Assembly (NCBI GenBank): GCA_963825645.1
Contig: CAWGTT010000001.1
Span: 124,001-188,000, forward strand
Direction of reading: 5' to 3'
DNA: 64,000 nt
Origin: JADJPO01 sp963825645
GTDB taxonomy: Bacteria > Actinomycetota > Actinomycetes > Actinomycetales > Kineosporiaceae
Position numbers and translations under genes: made by a program. Shown here piece after piece: positions 8,522 through 17,018 of the stretch. Position 1 is the stretch's first letter, and each line of letters opens with the position of its first letter. The notes under the pieces were generated by a model that was not told the DNA's origin, did not search any database, and saw nothing but the letters and a program-made list of their open reading frames with translations.

Positions 8522-9141
8522 CGTTCACCGTCTCTGCCGCCGGCATGCTCATGCTGGTCGGCATCGTCCTGCTCACGGTGGCCCTGGTCGTGCTGCGGCA
8601 GGGCAGGCCGTGGGAGCTGCGCGGCGTCGGGTGGATGGATCGGCTACGGATCGCCATCGCCGTCGTCACCTACGACACCTGGTTGAGCTTCCAGGGCGTG
8701 CGCGGCCCACGGCGGCGGGACCTGTGTGGGGAGCTGAGGGTGAACGTGTGGGACGCCGCGACGCGCGGTGGCGCCCGCCAGGCGCTGGACGCCGTCGGCC
8801 CGCTGCGTGTACTGGCCCGGGAGTCGGTGGGGCCGCGGGGGCCTCGCCCCAACTGGCTGGCCGGCTTCTTCGTCGCCCTGGTCGCCCTGGAGCTGACGCT
8901 CGCGGCCCAGTTCATGCTGATGACGGTGTGGGTCGACGCAGCGCAGGCGTCGGGAGCGCCGCGCGTGGAGGGTTCTCTCGATCTCGTACCCGGGATGCGG
9001 GCCTTCTACTCCTCGGCCTCCGACGCGGAGGCGATGGGGGTCGGGATGGAATCCGGTCCTGCGCCGCTCGTGGTGGCGCTCGCCGTGTTCCTGGTCGTCG
9101 CCCGACCGTGGCGGCTGGTCCGCTCGAGCGTTCCGGCGTGA
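8518..9141 (+). CDS. Membrane protein coupled to the PadR regulator
   Basis: Protein of 207 aa with no function I can name. An N-terminal transmembrane helix (residues ~5-25) is followed by a cytosolic segment rich in Arg, in which RRRDLCGELRVNVWDA and the next ~25 residues resemble the short helical domains found beside PadR genes (HAAS or permease-prefix type). A second helix lies near residues 120-145, then an extracytoplasmic stretch, then a C-terminal helix (~182-200). The start is well defined: the ATG at 8518 overlaps the padR stop and has GAGGAGG at 8504-8510. It probably transmits or responds to the same signal as the regulator (inference from context). Confidence 0.75.
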   Translation: MTFTVSAAGMLMLVGIVLLTVALVVLRQGRPWELRGVGWMDRLRIAIAVVTYDTWLSFQGVRGPRRRDLCGELRVNVWDAATRGGARQALDAVGPLRVLARESVGPRGPRPNWLAGFFVALVALELTLAAQFMLMTVWVDAAQASGAPRVEGSLDLVPGMRAFYSSASDAEAMGVGMESGPAPLVVALAVFLVVARPWRLVRSSVPA

Positions 9142-9146
9142 GCCGG

Positions 9147-10118
9147 TCAGCCCCCAGCGGCCGCTGACGGCGGCGGTGACAGGTGGGTCACGCCGGCCGC
9201 CAGCGTCGCACCGTGGGTGTCCAGCTGGCCGAGCACCATGCTGATCTGGCGGACCACGGAGGGCTGGATCGGCAACGACATGTGGCCCACGCCGTGTACC
9301 GCCACGTTCCGGGACAGCAGGTCCGGGTGGTCGATCCGGCCGTTCTCGTGGGGAATCACCACCTGGTCGAGATCGGAGAAGTAGGCCACGAACCGAGTGC
9401 GGCACAGCGGAGCCGGCAGGGTCAGCTCGTTGAGCAGGTCGCTGCCCGGGCGCAGTTGGTGACCCAGACGCACCGGTAGCCCGTAGGCCAACAAGGAACC
9501 GCCATGCGGGGTGCCGAGGGTGACCAGGGTGTGCACCCGCTCGTCACCGCCGAGACGTTGCGCGTAGTACCGGGCGATCAGCCCGCCGAGGCTGTGCCCG
9601 ATGACGTGGACCCGCTCGTACCCAGTCCGGGCGACCAGCTCCTCGATGGCACGGGACAGGTCCTTAGCCGCTTCCCGGATGTCGTTCGTGGCCGGTGAGT
9701 AGTTGATCGTGAACACCCGACCGAAGCCGCGGCGGCGCAGCCGTTGGCGGAGCACGGCGAAGATCATCCGATTGTCGATCATGCCGTGTACCAGCAGGAT
9801 CGGAGTGCCGGCTGCCTCGACGTCCCCGACCACCAACCCACGCTGGTGCGGCGCGAGGTCGCCGAGGTGGTAGCGCTCGCGCGGCTCATGCCGGTCGCGC
9901 AGAAGACCGAGCGGGTACAGCGTCAGGTGTGTCGAGGACCACACCGCCTCGATCACGGCCCCGCTCACGCCGCGTGGCGTCAGTAGTGCCCCAGCCTGGG
10001 ACGGAATCGCGGCAAGCCAGTCCCGCACCTGGTCGGAACGCCCAGGTGGGCGCACACTCGAGGCCACGTCGCGCCGCTGCGCGCCGTGCCCGTCTCGCTC
10101 ACGCCGTCGTGCTGCCAC
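9147..10118 (-). CDS. Alpha/beta hydrolase, lipase/PGAP1-like
   Basis: Serine hydrolase of about 323 aa. The fold is shown by TPILLVHGMIDN (oxyanion-hole HG), VHVIGHSLGGLIARYYAQRLGG with the nucleophile Ser in GHSLGG, and a late VGHMSLP that supplies the catalytic His. Asp in YFSDLDQVV is a candidate third residue. The pattern is that of esterases/lipases annotated PGAP1-like. The first ~60 residues are Arg-rich and variable. The frame is open to 10286, but the GTG at 10118 has GGGAGG just upstream, so I start there. The substrate is unknown. It is convergent with the PadR-linked membrane gene, only 5 bp apart. Confidence 0.8.
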   Translation of the reverse strand: MAARRRERDGHGAQRRDVASSVRPPGRSDQVRDWLAAIPSQAGALLTPRGVSGAVIEAVWSSTHLTLYPLGLLRDRHEPRERYHLGDLAPHQRGLVVGDVEAAGTPILLVHGMIDNRMIFAVLRQRLRRRGFGRVFTINYSPATNDIREAAKDLSRAIEELVARTGYERVHVIGHSLGGLIARYYAQRLGGDERVHTLVTLGTPHGGSLLAYGLPVRLGHQLRPGSDLLNELTLPAPLCRTRFVAYFSDLDQVVIPHENGRIDHPDLLSRNVAVHGVGHMSLPIQPSVVRQISMVLGQLDTHGATLAAGVTHLSPPPSAAAGG

Positions 10119-10309
10119 GGGTCCTCCCACTGGGAATGTAACCCGGACCACACTGAATCGTTGAGGCCGATGAGCGAGCGGCGCCAGTCCACGCGCGTTC
10201 GGCACCCGGGCCGTAGCGCCCTGTCGGGACGGCGCGCGGCGTGGGATGGGCGGCCCTTCATGTGGCTTCCGCCACCGCCGGGCCATACCGGGCCGGCGCC
10301 TCTTCGCTC

Positions 10310-10315
10310 TAGGCT
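10310..10315 (+). promoter_or_regulatory. Putative -10 box (TAGGCT) for the B12-binding subunit gene
   Basis: The 272-bp divergent gap (10119-10390) holds no gene I can support. TAGGCT at 10310-10315 is the best promoter element in it. It would give a leader of roughly 70 bases before the ATG at 10391, which carries its own ribosome site (GGAGG in GAAGGAGGCACCC). No convincing -35 box is seen. Confidence 0.35.
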
Positions 10316-10390
10316 CGGGACGACTGCGCCAGCGCCACCAGCCAGGGCGGCTCGGAGTGGTTCATAGCGGCGTCACCGAAGGAGGCACCC

Positions 10391-10795
10391 ATGGCACCCG
10401 TGCGGATCATCGTGGCCAAGCCGGGGCTGGACGGGCACGACCGCGGTGCCAAGGTCGTGGCCCGCGCGTTGCGGGACGCAGGGTTCGAAGTGGTGTACAC
10501 GGGGCTGCACCAGAGCCCGGAGCAGATCGTCGACGCCGCGATCCAGGAGGACGCGGACGCGATCGGGCTGTCCGTCCTCTCCGGTGCCCACCTGACACTG
10601 TTCACCCGCGTTCTGGAGCTGCTCAAGGCCAAAGACGCCTCCGACATCGTCGTCTTCGGTGGCGGGATCATCCCGGAGGACGATGTCACCGAGCTGGAGC
10701 GGATCGGCGTCCGCAAGGTCTTCACCCCCGGTGCGTCAATGCGCGACATCGTCGACTGGGCGCGCGCGAACGTTGGTGAGACGGCGATCGCCTAG
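10391..10795 (+). CDS. Cobalamin-binding small subunit of methylmalonyl-CoA-type mutase
   Basis: Stand-alone B12-binding domain of 134 aa. It carries the base-off/His-on signature DGHDRG (residues 14-19; His16 is the cobalt ligand), the SVLSGAHLTLF segment and the GGGIIPEDD motif that cradles the nucleotide tail. In fused mutases this module is the C-terminus; here it is a separate gene, as in split methylmalonyl-CoA mutase and isobutyryl-CoA mutase (IcmB). The large subunit encoded at 55819-57420 lacks this domain and is its likely partner. The next genes, sucCD, act on succinyl-CoA, the product of a methylmalonyl-CoA mutase, which supports that assignment. A strong ribosome site precedes the ATG. 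Confidence 0.88.
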   Translation: MAPVRIIVAKPGLDGHDRGAKVVARALRDAGFEVVYTGLHQSPEQIVDAAIQEDADAIGLSVLSGAHLTLFTRVLELLKAKDASDIVVFGGGIIPEDDVTELERIGVRKVFTPGASMRDIVDWARANVGETAIA

Positions 10796-10798
10796 CGA

Positions 10799-10845
10799 GG
10801 CCGTCCCGCCGAGAAGGCCGATCAGTGCCTTCCTCGGGCGGCCGT
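10799..10845 (+). terminator. Possible imperfect terminator hairpin after the B12 subunit gene
   Basis: Just after the stop codon, GGCCGTCCCGCCGAGAAGGC can pair with GCCTTCCTCGGGCGGCC across an 8-base loop, with a few bulges. There is no clear U-run, so it may be a weak or Rho-dependent signal. Confidence 0.35.
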
Positions 10846-10912
10846 TGACCGCGCGGATCGCCCGCGTGACGACCGGCACCTCGCGGGCTGCCCCTGGTCC
10901 CACGTGCGCGGC

Positions 10913-10918
10913 TAGGCT
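10913..10918 (+). promoter_or_regulatory. Putative -10 box (TAGGCT) for sucCD
   Basis: TAGGCT lies 38 bases before the sucC GTG, leaving a short leader that holds the ribosome site GTGAGGA. No convincing -35 box is visible at 16-18 bases upstream. Confidence 0.4.
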
Positions 10919-10956
10919 GGCGCCCGCATCCAGACCAACGACGGTGAGGACGAGAC

Positions 10957-12147
10957 GTGGACCTGTTCGAGTACCAGGCGCGCGACCTGTTCGCCGCGCA
11001 CGGCGTCCCGGTGCTGGACGCCGTCGTCGCCACCACCCGTGATGAGGCCCGCGCGGCCGCCGAGCGTCTGGGCGGCGGAACGGTGGTGGTCAAGGCGCAG
11101 GTGAAGACCGGGGGCCGAGGGAAGGCGGGCGGGGTCAAGCTCGCCCATTCGGTGGACGAGGCGGCCGAGAAGGCCGGCGAGATCCTCGGCATGGACATCA
11201 AGGGACATACCGTGCACCGGGTGATGATCGCCCAGGGCGCGAAGATCGCCGAGGAGTACTACTTCTCGGTGCTGCTCGACCGGGCCAACCGCACCTACCT
11301 GGCGATGTGTTCGCGCGAGGGCGGCGTGGACATCGAGACCCTCGCCGTCGAGCGGCCGGATGCCCTGGCCAAGGTGCCGGTGGACGCGATCACCGGCATC
11401 GACGACGCCAAGGCGGCAGAGATCGTGGCCGCGGCGGGGTTCGAGGGTGACCTCGCGGCGTCCGTGGCCGAGGTGGTCAAGAAGCTGTGGGAGGTCTTCG
11501 TCGCCGAGGACGCCACCCTGGTCGAGGTCAACCCGCTGGTGAGCACCGAGGACGGGGCGATCCTCGCGATCGACGGCAAGGTCTCCCTCGACGAGAACGC
11601 CGACATCCGCCACCCCGACCACGAGCAGTACCACGACCACGGCGCGGCCGACCCGTTCGAGGCCAGGGCCAAGGAGAAGGGCCTCAACTACGTCAAGCTG
11701 GACGGCGAGGTCGGCGTGATCGGCAACGGGGCCGGCCTGGTGATGTCCACCCTCGACGTGGTCGCCTACGCAGGTGAGGAGTACGGCGTCAAACCCGCCA
11801 ACTTCCTGGACCTCGGTGGTGGCTCCAGCGCCCAGGTGATGGCCGACGGGCTCGAGCTCATCCTGTCCGACCCGCAGGTCAAGAGCGTGTTCGTCAACGT
11901 GTTCGGCGGCATCACCTCCTGCGACACCGTCGCCAACGGCATCGTGCAGGCGTTCGAGCTGCTGGCCTCGCACGGCGCGACGGTCACTCATCCGCTCGTC
12001 CTGCGGTTGGACGGCAACAACGCCGAAGTGGCGCGGCAGATCCTCGACGAGGCGAACCTGCCCAAGGTGGAGCGCCTCGACACCATGGACGGCGCCGCAC
12101 ACCGCGCCGCCGAACTGGCCTCGATCGAGATCAGCAAGGGAGCCTGA
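10957..12147 (+). CDS. sucC: Succinyl-CoA synthetase (ADP-forming) beta subunit
   Basis: TCA-cycle enzyme subunit of 396 aa that binds nucleotide and closes the reversible step succinyl-CoA + ADP/GDP + Pi to succinate. N-terminal ATP-grasp domain: MDLFEYQARDLFAAHGVPV, VVKAQVKTGGRGKAGGVKLA, EEYYFSVLLDRANRTYLAM and VEVNPLV. The C-terminal CoA-ligase domain includes FLDLGGGSSAQVMADGL and VFVNVFGGITSCDTVANGI. Start is GTG with GTGAGGA upstream. sucD follows after 2 bases, so the subunits are coupled. Length is normal. Confidence 0.97.
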   Translation: MDLFEYQARDLFAAHGVPVLDAVVATTRDEARAAAERLGGGTVVVKAQVKTGGRGKAGGVKLAHSVDEAAEKAGEILGMDIKGHTVHRVMIAQGAKIAEEYYFSVLLDRANRTYLAMCSREGGVDIETLAVERPDALAKVPVDAITGIDDAKAAEIVAAAGFEGDLAASVAEVVKKLWEVFVAEDATLVEVNPLVSTEDGAILAIDGKVSLDENADIRHPDHEQYHDHGAADPFEARAKEKGLNYVKLDGEVGVIGNGAGLVMSTLDVVAYAGEEYGVKPANFLDLGGGSSAQVMADGLELILSDPQVKSVFVNVFGGITSCDTVANGIVQAFELLASHGATVTHPLVLRLDGNNAEVARQILDEANLPKVERLDTMDGAAHRAAELASIEISKGA

Positions 12148-12149
12148 CC

Positions 12150-13037
<888 letters not shown>

Positions 13038-13046
13038 TCACGAATC

Positions 13047-13085
13047 GGGTGCTGTTCTCCCGCTCAGTGGGGGAGGACAGCACCC
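13047..13085. terminator. Strong hairpin between sucD and the SIS gene, bidirectional terminator
   Basis: GGGTGCTGTTCTCCC (from 13047) pairs almost perfectly with GGGAGGACAGCACCC (13071-13085). It fills most of the 56-bp gap between two converging genes, so it can stop transcription from both sides. Confidence 0.75.
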
Positions 13086-13093
13086 GCTTCGCC

Positions 13094-14110
13094 TCAGGAG
13101 GGCAGGGTCGCGGCGATCAGCTCGGCGACGGTGGCGGCGGTGTGCAGCGCGATGTCGTGGTCGTCGTCGCCGGGGAAGCGCACAGCGACGGCGTGCGCGC
13201 CGTGCTCGGTGGGTCCCACGGTGACGACGCCCGCCCCGTGCGAGGTCAACCGCTCCAGAACGGTCCGGTCGGACCTGCTGCCGGTGACCACCAGCGCCCG
13301 GTAGCTGCGGCCGCCGCCGGCCTCGGTCAGGGGCGCGTGGCTGCACAACCAGTCGGCGCTCTCGGAGCTGTCCGCCGGTCGTCGCGGACCGGTCCGGAAG
13401 ATCAGTGCCGAGTGGTGCGCCGCGCCGAGCCGCTCGGTCGGGGCGATCGCGCACAGCATGGCCGGGGTGGTCGCGGCGGTGGGTCCGTCCGGCTCGGCCC
13501 GGCCGTCGAGCCGGTCAGCGGCGCCGTCCAGCCACTCGCCGCGTCGGTCCACCAGGTCGGACGTCGCGGCGGCGACCCGCTCGGCGAGGACTGCGGCGTC
13601 CCGGGCCACCATCCGGGGAAGGCCGCCGGACCAGAGCACGGTGAGGCTGTACAGCAGTAGCCCGGTGTGGACGAAGGCGCGACAGGTTCGCGGCCCGTCG
13701 CCGGCCAGCATCGGCAGCACTGCCCCCGCTCGCTCGGTGAGGGGTGAGTCCTGGACGTCGGTGAGGGCCAGTACCGGGAAATGCCCGCCGAGACGGTCCA
13801 GGGCATTGAGTACCTCGGTGGTCGTCCCCGAGGCCGACACGGCGACGGTGAGCGTGTCGTCGTCCATGGGGTAGCCGTAGCGGCTCGAGGCCAGGTCGGC
13901 CGCTGCGGCCAGACCGAGGGAGCGCATTCGCGCTGCGGCGTGCGCGGCCGCGAGGTAGGACGAGCCCATCCCGATCAAGCGGTAGCGACGGAACCGGCGC
14001 TCCAGGAACGGTCCGCACCGGGCGAGCAGTCCGGCGTCCACGGCCTGCGAGAGGCCGATCAGCGTGGCGGGTTTGGCGACGATGTCGGACAGCAGGGCGG
14101 TGGCGTCCAC
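13094..14110 (-). CDS. SIS-domain sugar-phosphate isomerase-like protein
   Basis: Protein of about 338 aa resembling the tandem SIS half of glucosamine-6-phosphate synthase, without the glutaminase domain. SIS1 shows YRLIGMGSSYLAAAHAA (residues ~40-57) and VAVSASGTTTEVL; SIS2, in the second half, is less well conserved (YRALVVTGSRSD). The Ser/Thr run SASGTTTE is the usual sugar-phosphate binding loop. Proteins of this kind are ketose/aldose isomerases or sugar-amine deglycases/regulators; the substrate is not evident. An upstream GTG at 14158 is in frame, but the GTG at 14110 gives the usual N-terminus (VDATALLSDIVAKPATL). It interrupts the common sucCD-perM spacing. Confidence 0.75.
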   Translation of the reverse strand: MDATALLSDIVAKPATLIGLSQAVDAGLLARCGPFLERRFRRYRLIGMGSSYLAAAHAAARMRSLGLAAAADLASSRYGYPMDDDTLTVAVSASGTTTEVLNALDRLGGHFPVLALTDVQDSPLTERAGAVLPMLAGDGPRTCRAFVHTGLLLYSLTVLWSGGLPRMVARDAAVLAERVAAATSDLVDRRGEWLDGAADRLDGRAEPDGPTAATTPAMLCAIAPTERLGAAHHSALIFRTGPRRPADSSESADWLCSHAPLTEAGGGRSYRALVVTGSRSDRTVLERLTSHGAGVVTVGPTEHGAHAVAVRFPGDDDHDIALHTAATVAELIAATLPS

Positions 14111-14165
14111 GGCGCCCAGCGTACGGATCGCGGGTGGCCGCAGCGGGTCTCGGCGCACCGGCGGG

Positions 14166-14233
14166 GGGAGGGAGGGGAAGGCGGGAGGGAGGGGAAGGCG
14201 GGAGGGAGGGGAAGGCGGGAGGGAGGGGAGGGG
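14166..14233 (+). repeat. 17-bp G-rich tandem repeat, about four copies
   Basis: The unit GGGAGGGAGGGGAAGGC is repeated exactly at 14166-14182, 14183-14199 and 14200-14216, with a diverged fourth copy to 14233. Each unit supplies three G-runs of three or four, so the + strand can form G-quadruplexes. It lies between two minus-strand genes, in the 5' region of the SIS gene, so the transcript would be C-rich. Confidence 0.95.
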
Positions 14234-14239
14234 CCAGGA

Positions 14240-14950
14240 TCAAGGAAGGTACTGCTCGGCGAGGTAGGTGACCCAGCCGCCGTCCTTGCCGTCGTGGCGC
14301 AGCCACACGTAGCTGGGGGTGCTGCGCTGCCCGGTGCGGGCGAACCCGCCGAGCAGGAAGTCGTCGTCGGCGGCGACCGGCGTCGGAGAGGATCCCAAGG
14401 CCGAGCCCAGGAAGATCGGGGTGTCCGAGGCCAGCCGGAAGGTGTAGATGCGCGGGTTCTGGTTGACCACGGCGAAGTCCGCCGGCTCGAGATCAGGGTG
14501 CTTGGCGTAGTAGGTGCGGGCGTCCTTGCCGCTGTAGAAGGTCAGCCGGTCCACCGTGATCTCGACCAGCCCCGAGTTCGACCTGGTCACCGACTTGAGC
14601 TCGGAGAGCTCCAGGCCGCCGGCCAGCCAGGGCTCGGCGACCCAGGTCGCGGGGGCCGGTGAGGGACCCCACCGGGTCGGTGCGGCGGACGGCGCGGCGC
14701 TGCGCCTCGGTGAGGCGGTGGGCTTGGGCGGGGTGCCGGACGACGACGGCAGCGAGGTGCTGGCGGCGGCCACGGTGCCGCCGGAGTCCTCGCGGGCGTC
14801 GATCGCGACCACCCCGGCGTCCTGACCGGTCGCGGCGATCGGCCGCAGGACCGCCAGAGCGGTCCCGAGGATCGCCCCGGACAGCACCGCTCCGACCACC
14901 CACGCCGCGACGTCGCGACGCTGCGGAGTCCTCAGCCACGCACCATGCAC
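14240..14950 (-). CDS. Membrane-anchored extracytoplasmic protein of unknown function
   Basis: About 236 aa. A short Arg-rich start is followed by one hydrophobic helix (DVAAWVVGAVLSGAILGTALAVL, residues ~15-37), then a Ser/Thr/Pro/Ala-rich linker (~50-90). The C-terminal globular region (SGLVEITVDRLTFYSGKDA, YTFRLASDTPIFLGSALG, YVWLRHDGKDGGWVTYLAEQYL) looks like a small beta-rich domain exposed outside the cell. I do not recognise the family. The start is uncertain: the GTG at 14950 begins right before the Arg-rich segment, with only a weak AGGAT upstream. It is divergent from perM across 92 bp. Confidence 0.6.
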   Translation of the reverse strand: MHGAWLRTPQRRDVAAWVVGAVLSGAILGTALAVLRPIAATGQDAGVVAIDAREDSGGTVAAASTSLPSSSGTPPKPTASPRRSAAPSAAPTRWGPSPAPATWVAEPWLAGGLELSELKSVTRSNSGLVEITVDRLTFYSGKDARTYYAKHPDLEPADFAVVNQNPRIYTFRLASDTPIFLGSALGSSPTPVAADDDFLLGGFARTGQRSTPSYVWLRHDGKDGGWVTYLAEQYLP

Positions 14951-15042
14951 GGCACGGCATCCTGCCCTACCGGCCAGGTCGGTGTCGCCTCGTCCGGCGC
15001 GTCCTGCCGGTTGCGGCCGCCGGTCCGGGTGAGCATGGCGGG

Positions 15043-16410
15043 GTGACCTTGACCAGCTCGCGGTCCAGCCGCGGCCCCGCGCGTCGAAGCGGCGGCGTGG
15101 CCGGTGGCGTGGACCTGGCCGCGGACATGCTCCCCCTGACGCACGCCGCCGGTGCGGTCGCCGCGTTCCAGGCCGCGGCGGCGTCACTGGTCGTGGTGCT
15201 CGTGCCGGTCGTGCTGACCTGGGTGGTCACCGGTGGCGGCACCGCGGCGTGGATCGAGGTGGTCAAGCTCGCGACCATGCTCTGGCTGCTGGGCCAGCAT
15301 GCCGGGCTGGCCATGGACGGCGGGAACCTTTCACTGGTTCCGCTCGGTCTGGCGGCGGTGCCGCTGCTGGCGAGCGCCTACGCCGGCACCCGACTGGCCC
15401 GCAGCCTCGACCCGTTGGCGGAACGTATCGCGGCGGGCTCGTCCCGGGCGGCACCCGAGCCCGCTCCCCGGGCGGCACTGCTCACCATGGCCATCACTCA
15501 CGGCCTGCTCGGGGTGCTGGTCGGCGCGCTGTGCGCCACGGCCGACCTACGGCCGGTGCTGTGGCAGGCGTTCGCCGGCCCTGCCGTGGTGGCCGGCCTC
15601 GGCGGGGCATTCGGCAGCCTCGCCTACGCCCATGGTGGAGCCCGCGGCGCGGTCGCCGCGTTGCTGGACGTGGTTCCGAGCGGCCCGCGGCGGCTGCTGG
15701 CTCCGGTCGGCGCGGCGATGGCGGTACAGGCAGTGGCCGGGGCGGTGGCGGTGGTGATCGGGATAGCGCTCGGCATCACTCGGGTGGTGGACCTTCACCA
15801 GGCACTCGGCGGCGGTGTACTCGGCGTCGCAATGATCACCTTGCTCCAGCTGTTGTTGCTTCCGAATGTGGTGATCTGGGCGGCGGCGGCGCTGGCGGGG
15901 CCGGGCTTCGCGGTCGGGGCGGGGAGCACCGTCTCGGCGCTGACCACGACGCTGGGTCCGCTGCCTGCGCTGCCGATCCTCGGCGCCCTGCCCGATCCGG
16001 GTCCCAAACCCGGCTATCTGCTGGCGGTGTTGCTGGTGCCGGTGCTGGCCGGTGCCGTGGCGGCCGAGAAGCTCTTGCGCGCCGACGAGGCAGCCGACCG
16101 GGCCGGCGGGCCCTGGTGGGGTGCCGTCCAGGACGTCGTCGCGCTGGGCCTGTTCAGCGGGGGGTCGGCGGGTGTCCTGGCCTGGCTGAGCGGCGGCCCG
16201 GCCGGGCCCGGACGGCTCGGCGACGTCGGTCCGAACCCGCTGCTGGTCGCGATGGCCGTCGCCGCCGAGGTAGCCGTCGGCGCGGCCCTGCTGCTCTTCG
16301 TCAAGCGTGGTGCGCCGCACTTCTGCGACGCCGCGGCCGGTGTGCTGGCCGGTCGGCGGGACAGCGGGGTCGGTCGCACCTGGCCGGGCCGATATCGTCG
16401 GGGTTCGTGA
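15043..16410 (+). CDS. perM: PerM-like membrane protein (DUF6350)
   Basis: Polytopic membrane protein of about 455 aa with roughly ten hydrophobic helices. In mycobacteria the gene between sucCD and purN (Rv0955, PerM) encodes a membrane protein needed for cell division and persistence under stress. Here the same position, coupled to purN, and the same membrane layout support orthology. Sequence seen: an N-terminal Arg-rich tail, helices starting with HAAGAVAAFQAAAASLVVVLV, and Ala/Leu/Val/Gly-rich segments throughout. The GTG at 15043 is the first plausible start after the divergent gene; an ATG at 15127 is an alternative. The stop overlaps the purN GTG (GTGA). Confidence 0.75.
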   Translation: MTLTSSRSSRGPARRSGGVAGGVDLAADMLPLTHAAGAVAAFQAAAASLVVVLVPVVLTWVVTGGGTAAWIEVVKLATMLWLLGQHAGLAMDGGNLSLVPLGLAAVPLLASAYAGTRLARSLDPLAERIAAGSSRAAPEPAPRAALLTMAITHGLLGVLVGALCATADLRPVLWQAFAGPAVVAGLGGAFGSLAYAHGGARGAVAALLDVVPSGPRRLLAPVGAAMAVQAVAGAVAVVIGIALGITRVVDLHQALGGGVLGVAMITLLQLLLLPNVVIWAAAALAGPGFAVGAGSTVSALTTTLGPLPALPILGALPDPGPKPGYLLAVLLVPVLAGAVAAEKLLRADEAADRAGGPWWGAVQDVVALGLFSGGSAGVLAWLSGGPAGPGRLGDVGPNPLLVAMAVAAEVAVGAALLLFVKRGAPHFCDAAAGVLAGRRDSGVGRTWPGRYRRGS

Positions 16411-17018
16411 GCGACACGGCGCGGATCGTCGTCCTGGTCTCGGGCTCGGGCACCCTGCTACAGGCGCTGCTCGATGCCTCAGCGGCGCCCGACGCGCCGT
16501 TCGCGGTGGCTGGCGTGGTCAGTGACCGGGACGGCGTCCAGGGCCTGGCGCGGGCGCGGGCCGCGGGCGTGCCGACGGCGGTTGTCCGTCCCGCGGACTT
16601 CCCGGACCGGGTGACCTGGGATCTCGCCGTGGCCAAGGCGGTCGAGGTGTTCTCGCCACGGCTGGTGGTGCTGGCCGGGTTCATGCGTCTGCTCGGGGGC
16701 GAGTACCTGACCCGGTTCGCCGACCGCACGGTCAACTCTCACCCGGCGCTGATGCCGGCCTTCCCCGGTGCGCACGCCGTGCGGGACGCCCTGGCCTACG
16801 GGGTGAAGGTGACGGGGACGACGCTGATGCTGCTCGATGCCGGCGTGGACACCGGCCCGGTTCTCGCCCAGCGCGCGGTCGAGGTCCGGGACGAGGACGA
16901 CGAGGCGAGCCTGCACGAGCGGATCAAGGCGGTCGAGCGGTCGCTGCTTGTCGAGGTGGTCTCGCGGATGGTGCGGGACGGGTGGAGCGTCGAGGGCAGA
17001 AAGGTCGTCCTGGGATGA
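16407..17018 (+). CDS. purN: Phosphoribosylglycinamide formyltransferase
   Basis: Third step of de novo purine synthesis: transfers formyl from 10-formyl-THF to GAR. The protein is 203 aa, normal for PurN. Motifs: IVVLVSGSGTLLQALLDA at the N-terminus (phosphate-binding loop), LVVLAGFMRLL, the catalytic Asn-His pair in VNSHPALMPAFPGAHAV, and the catalytic Asp in LLDAGVDTGPVLAQ. The GTG overlaps the perM stop and the TGA overlaps the purH ATG, so perM-purN-purH are translationally coupled. Its cofactor is supplied by the glyA-folD pathway also in this window. Confidence 0.96.
   Translation: MSDTARIVVLVSGSGTLLQALLDASAAPDAPFAVAGVVSDRDGVQGLARARAAGVPTAVVRPADFPDRVTWDLAVAKAVEVFSPRLVVLAGFMRLLGGEYLTRFADRTVNSHPALMPAFPGAHAVRDALAYGVKVTGTTLMLLDAGVDTGPVLAQRAVEVRDEDDEASLHERIKAVERSLLVEVVSRMVRDGWSVEGRKVVLG

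Noticed and set aside
14166..14233. CRISPR-like array
   Set aside because: The repeats are directly tandem with no spacers, and no cas gene is present.
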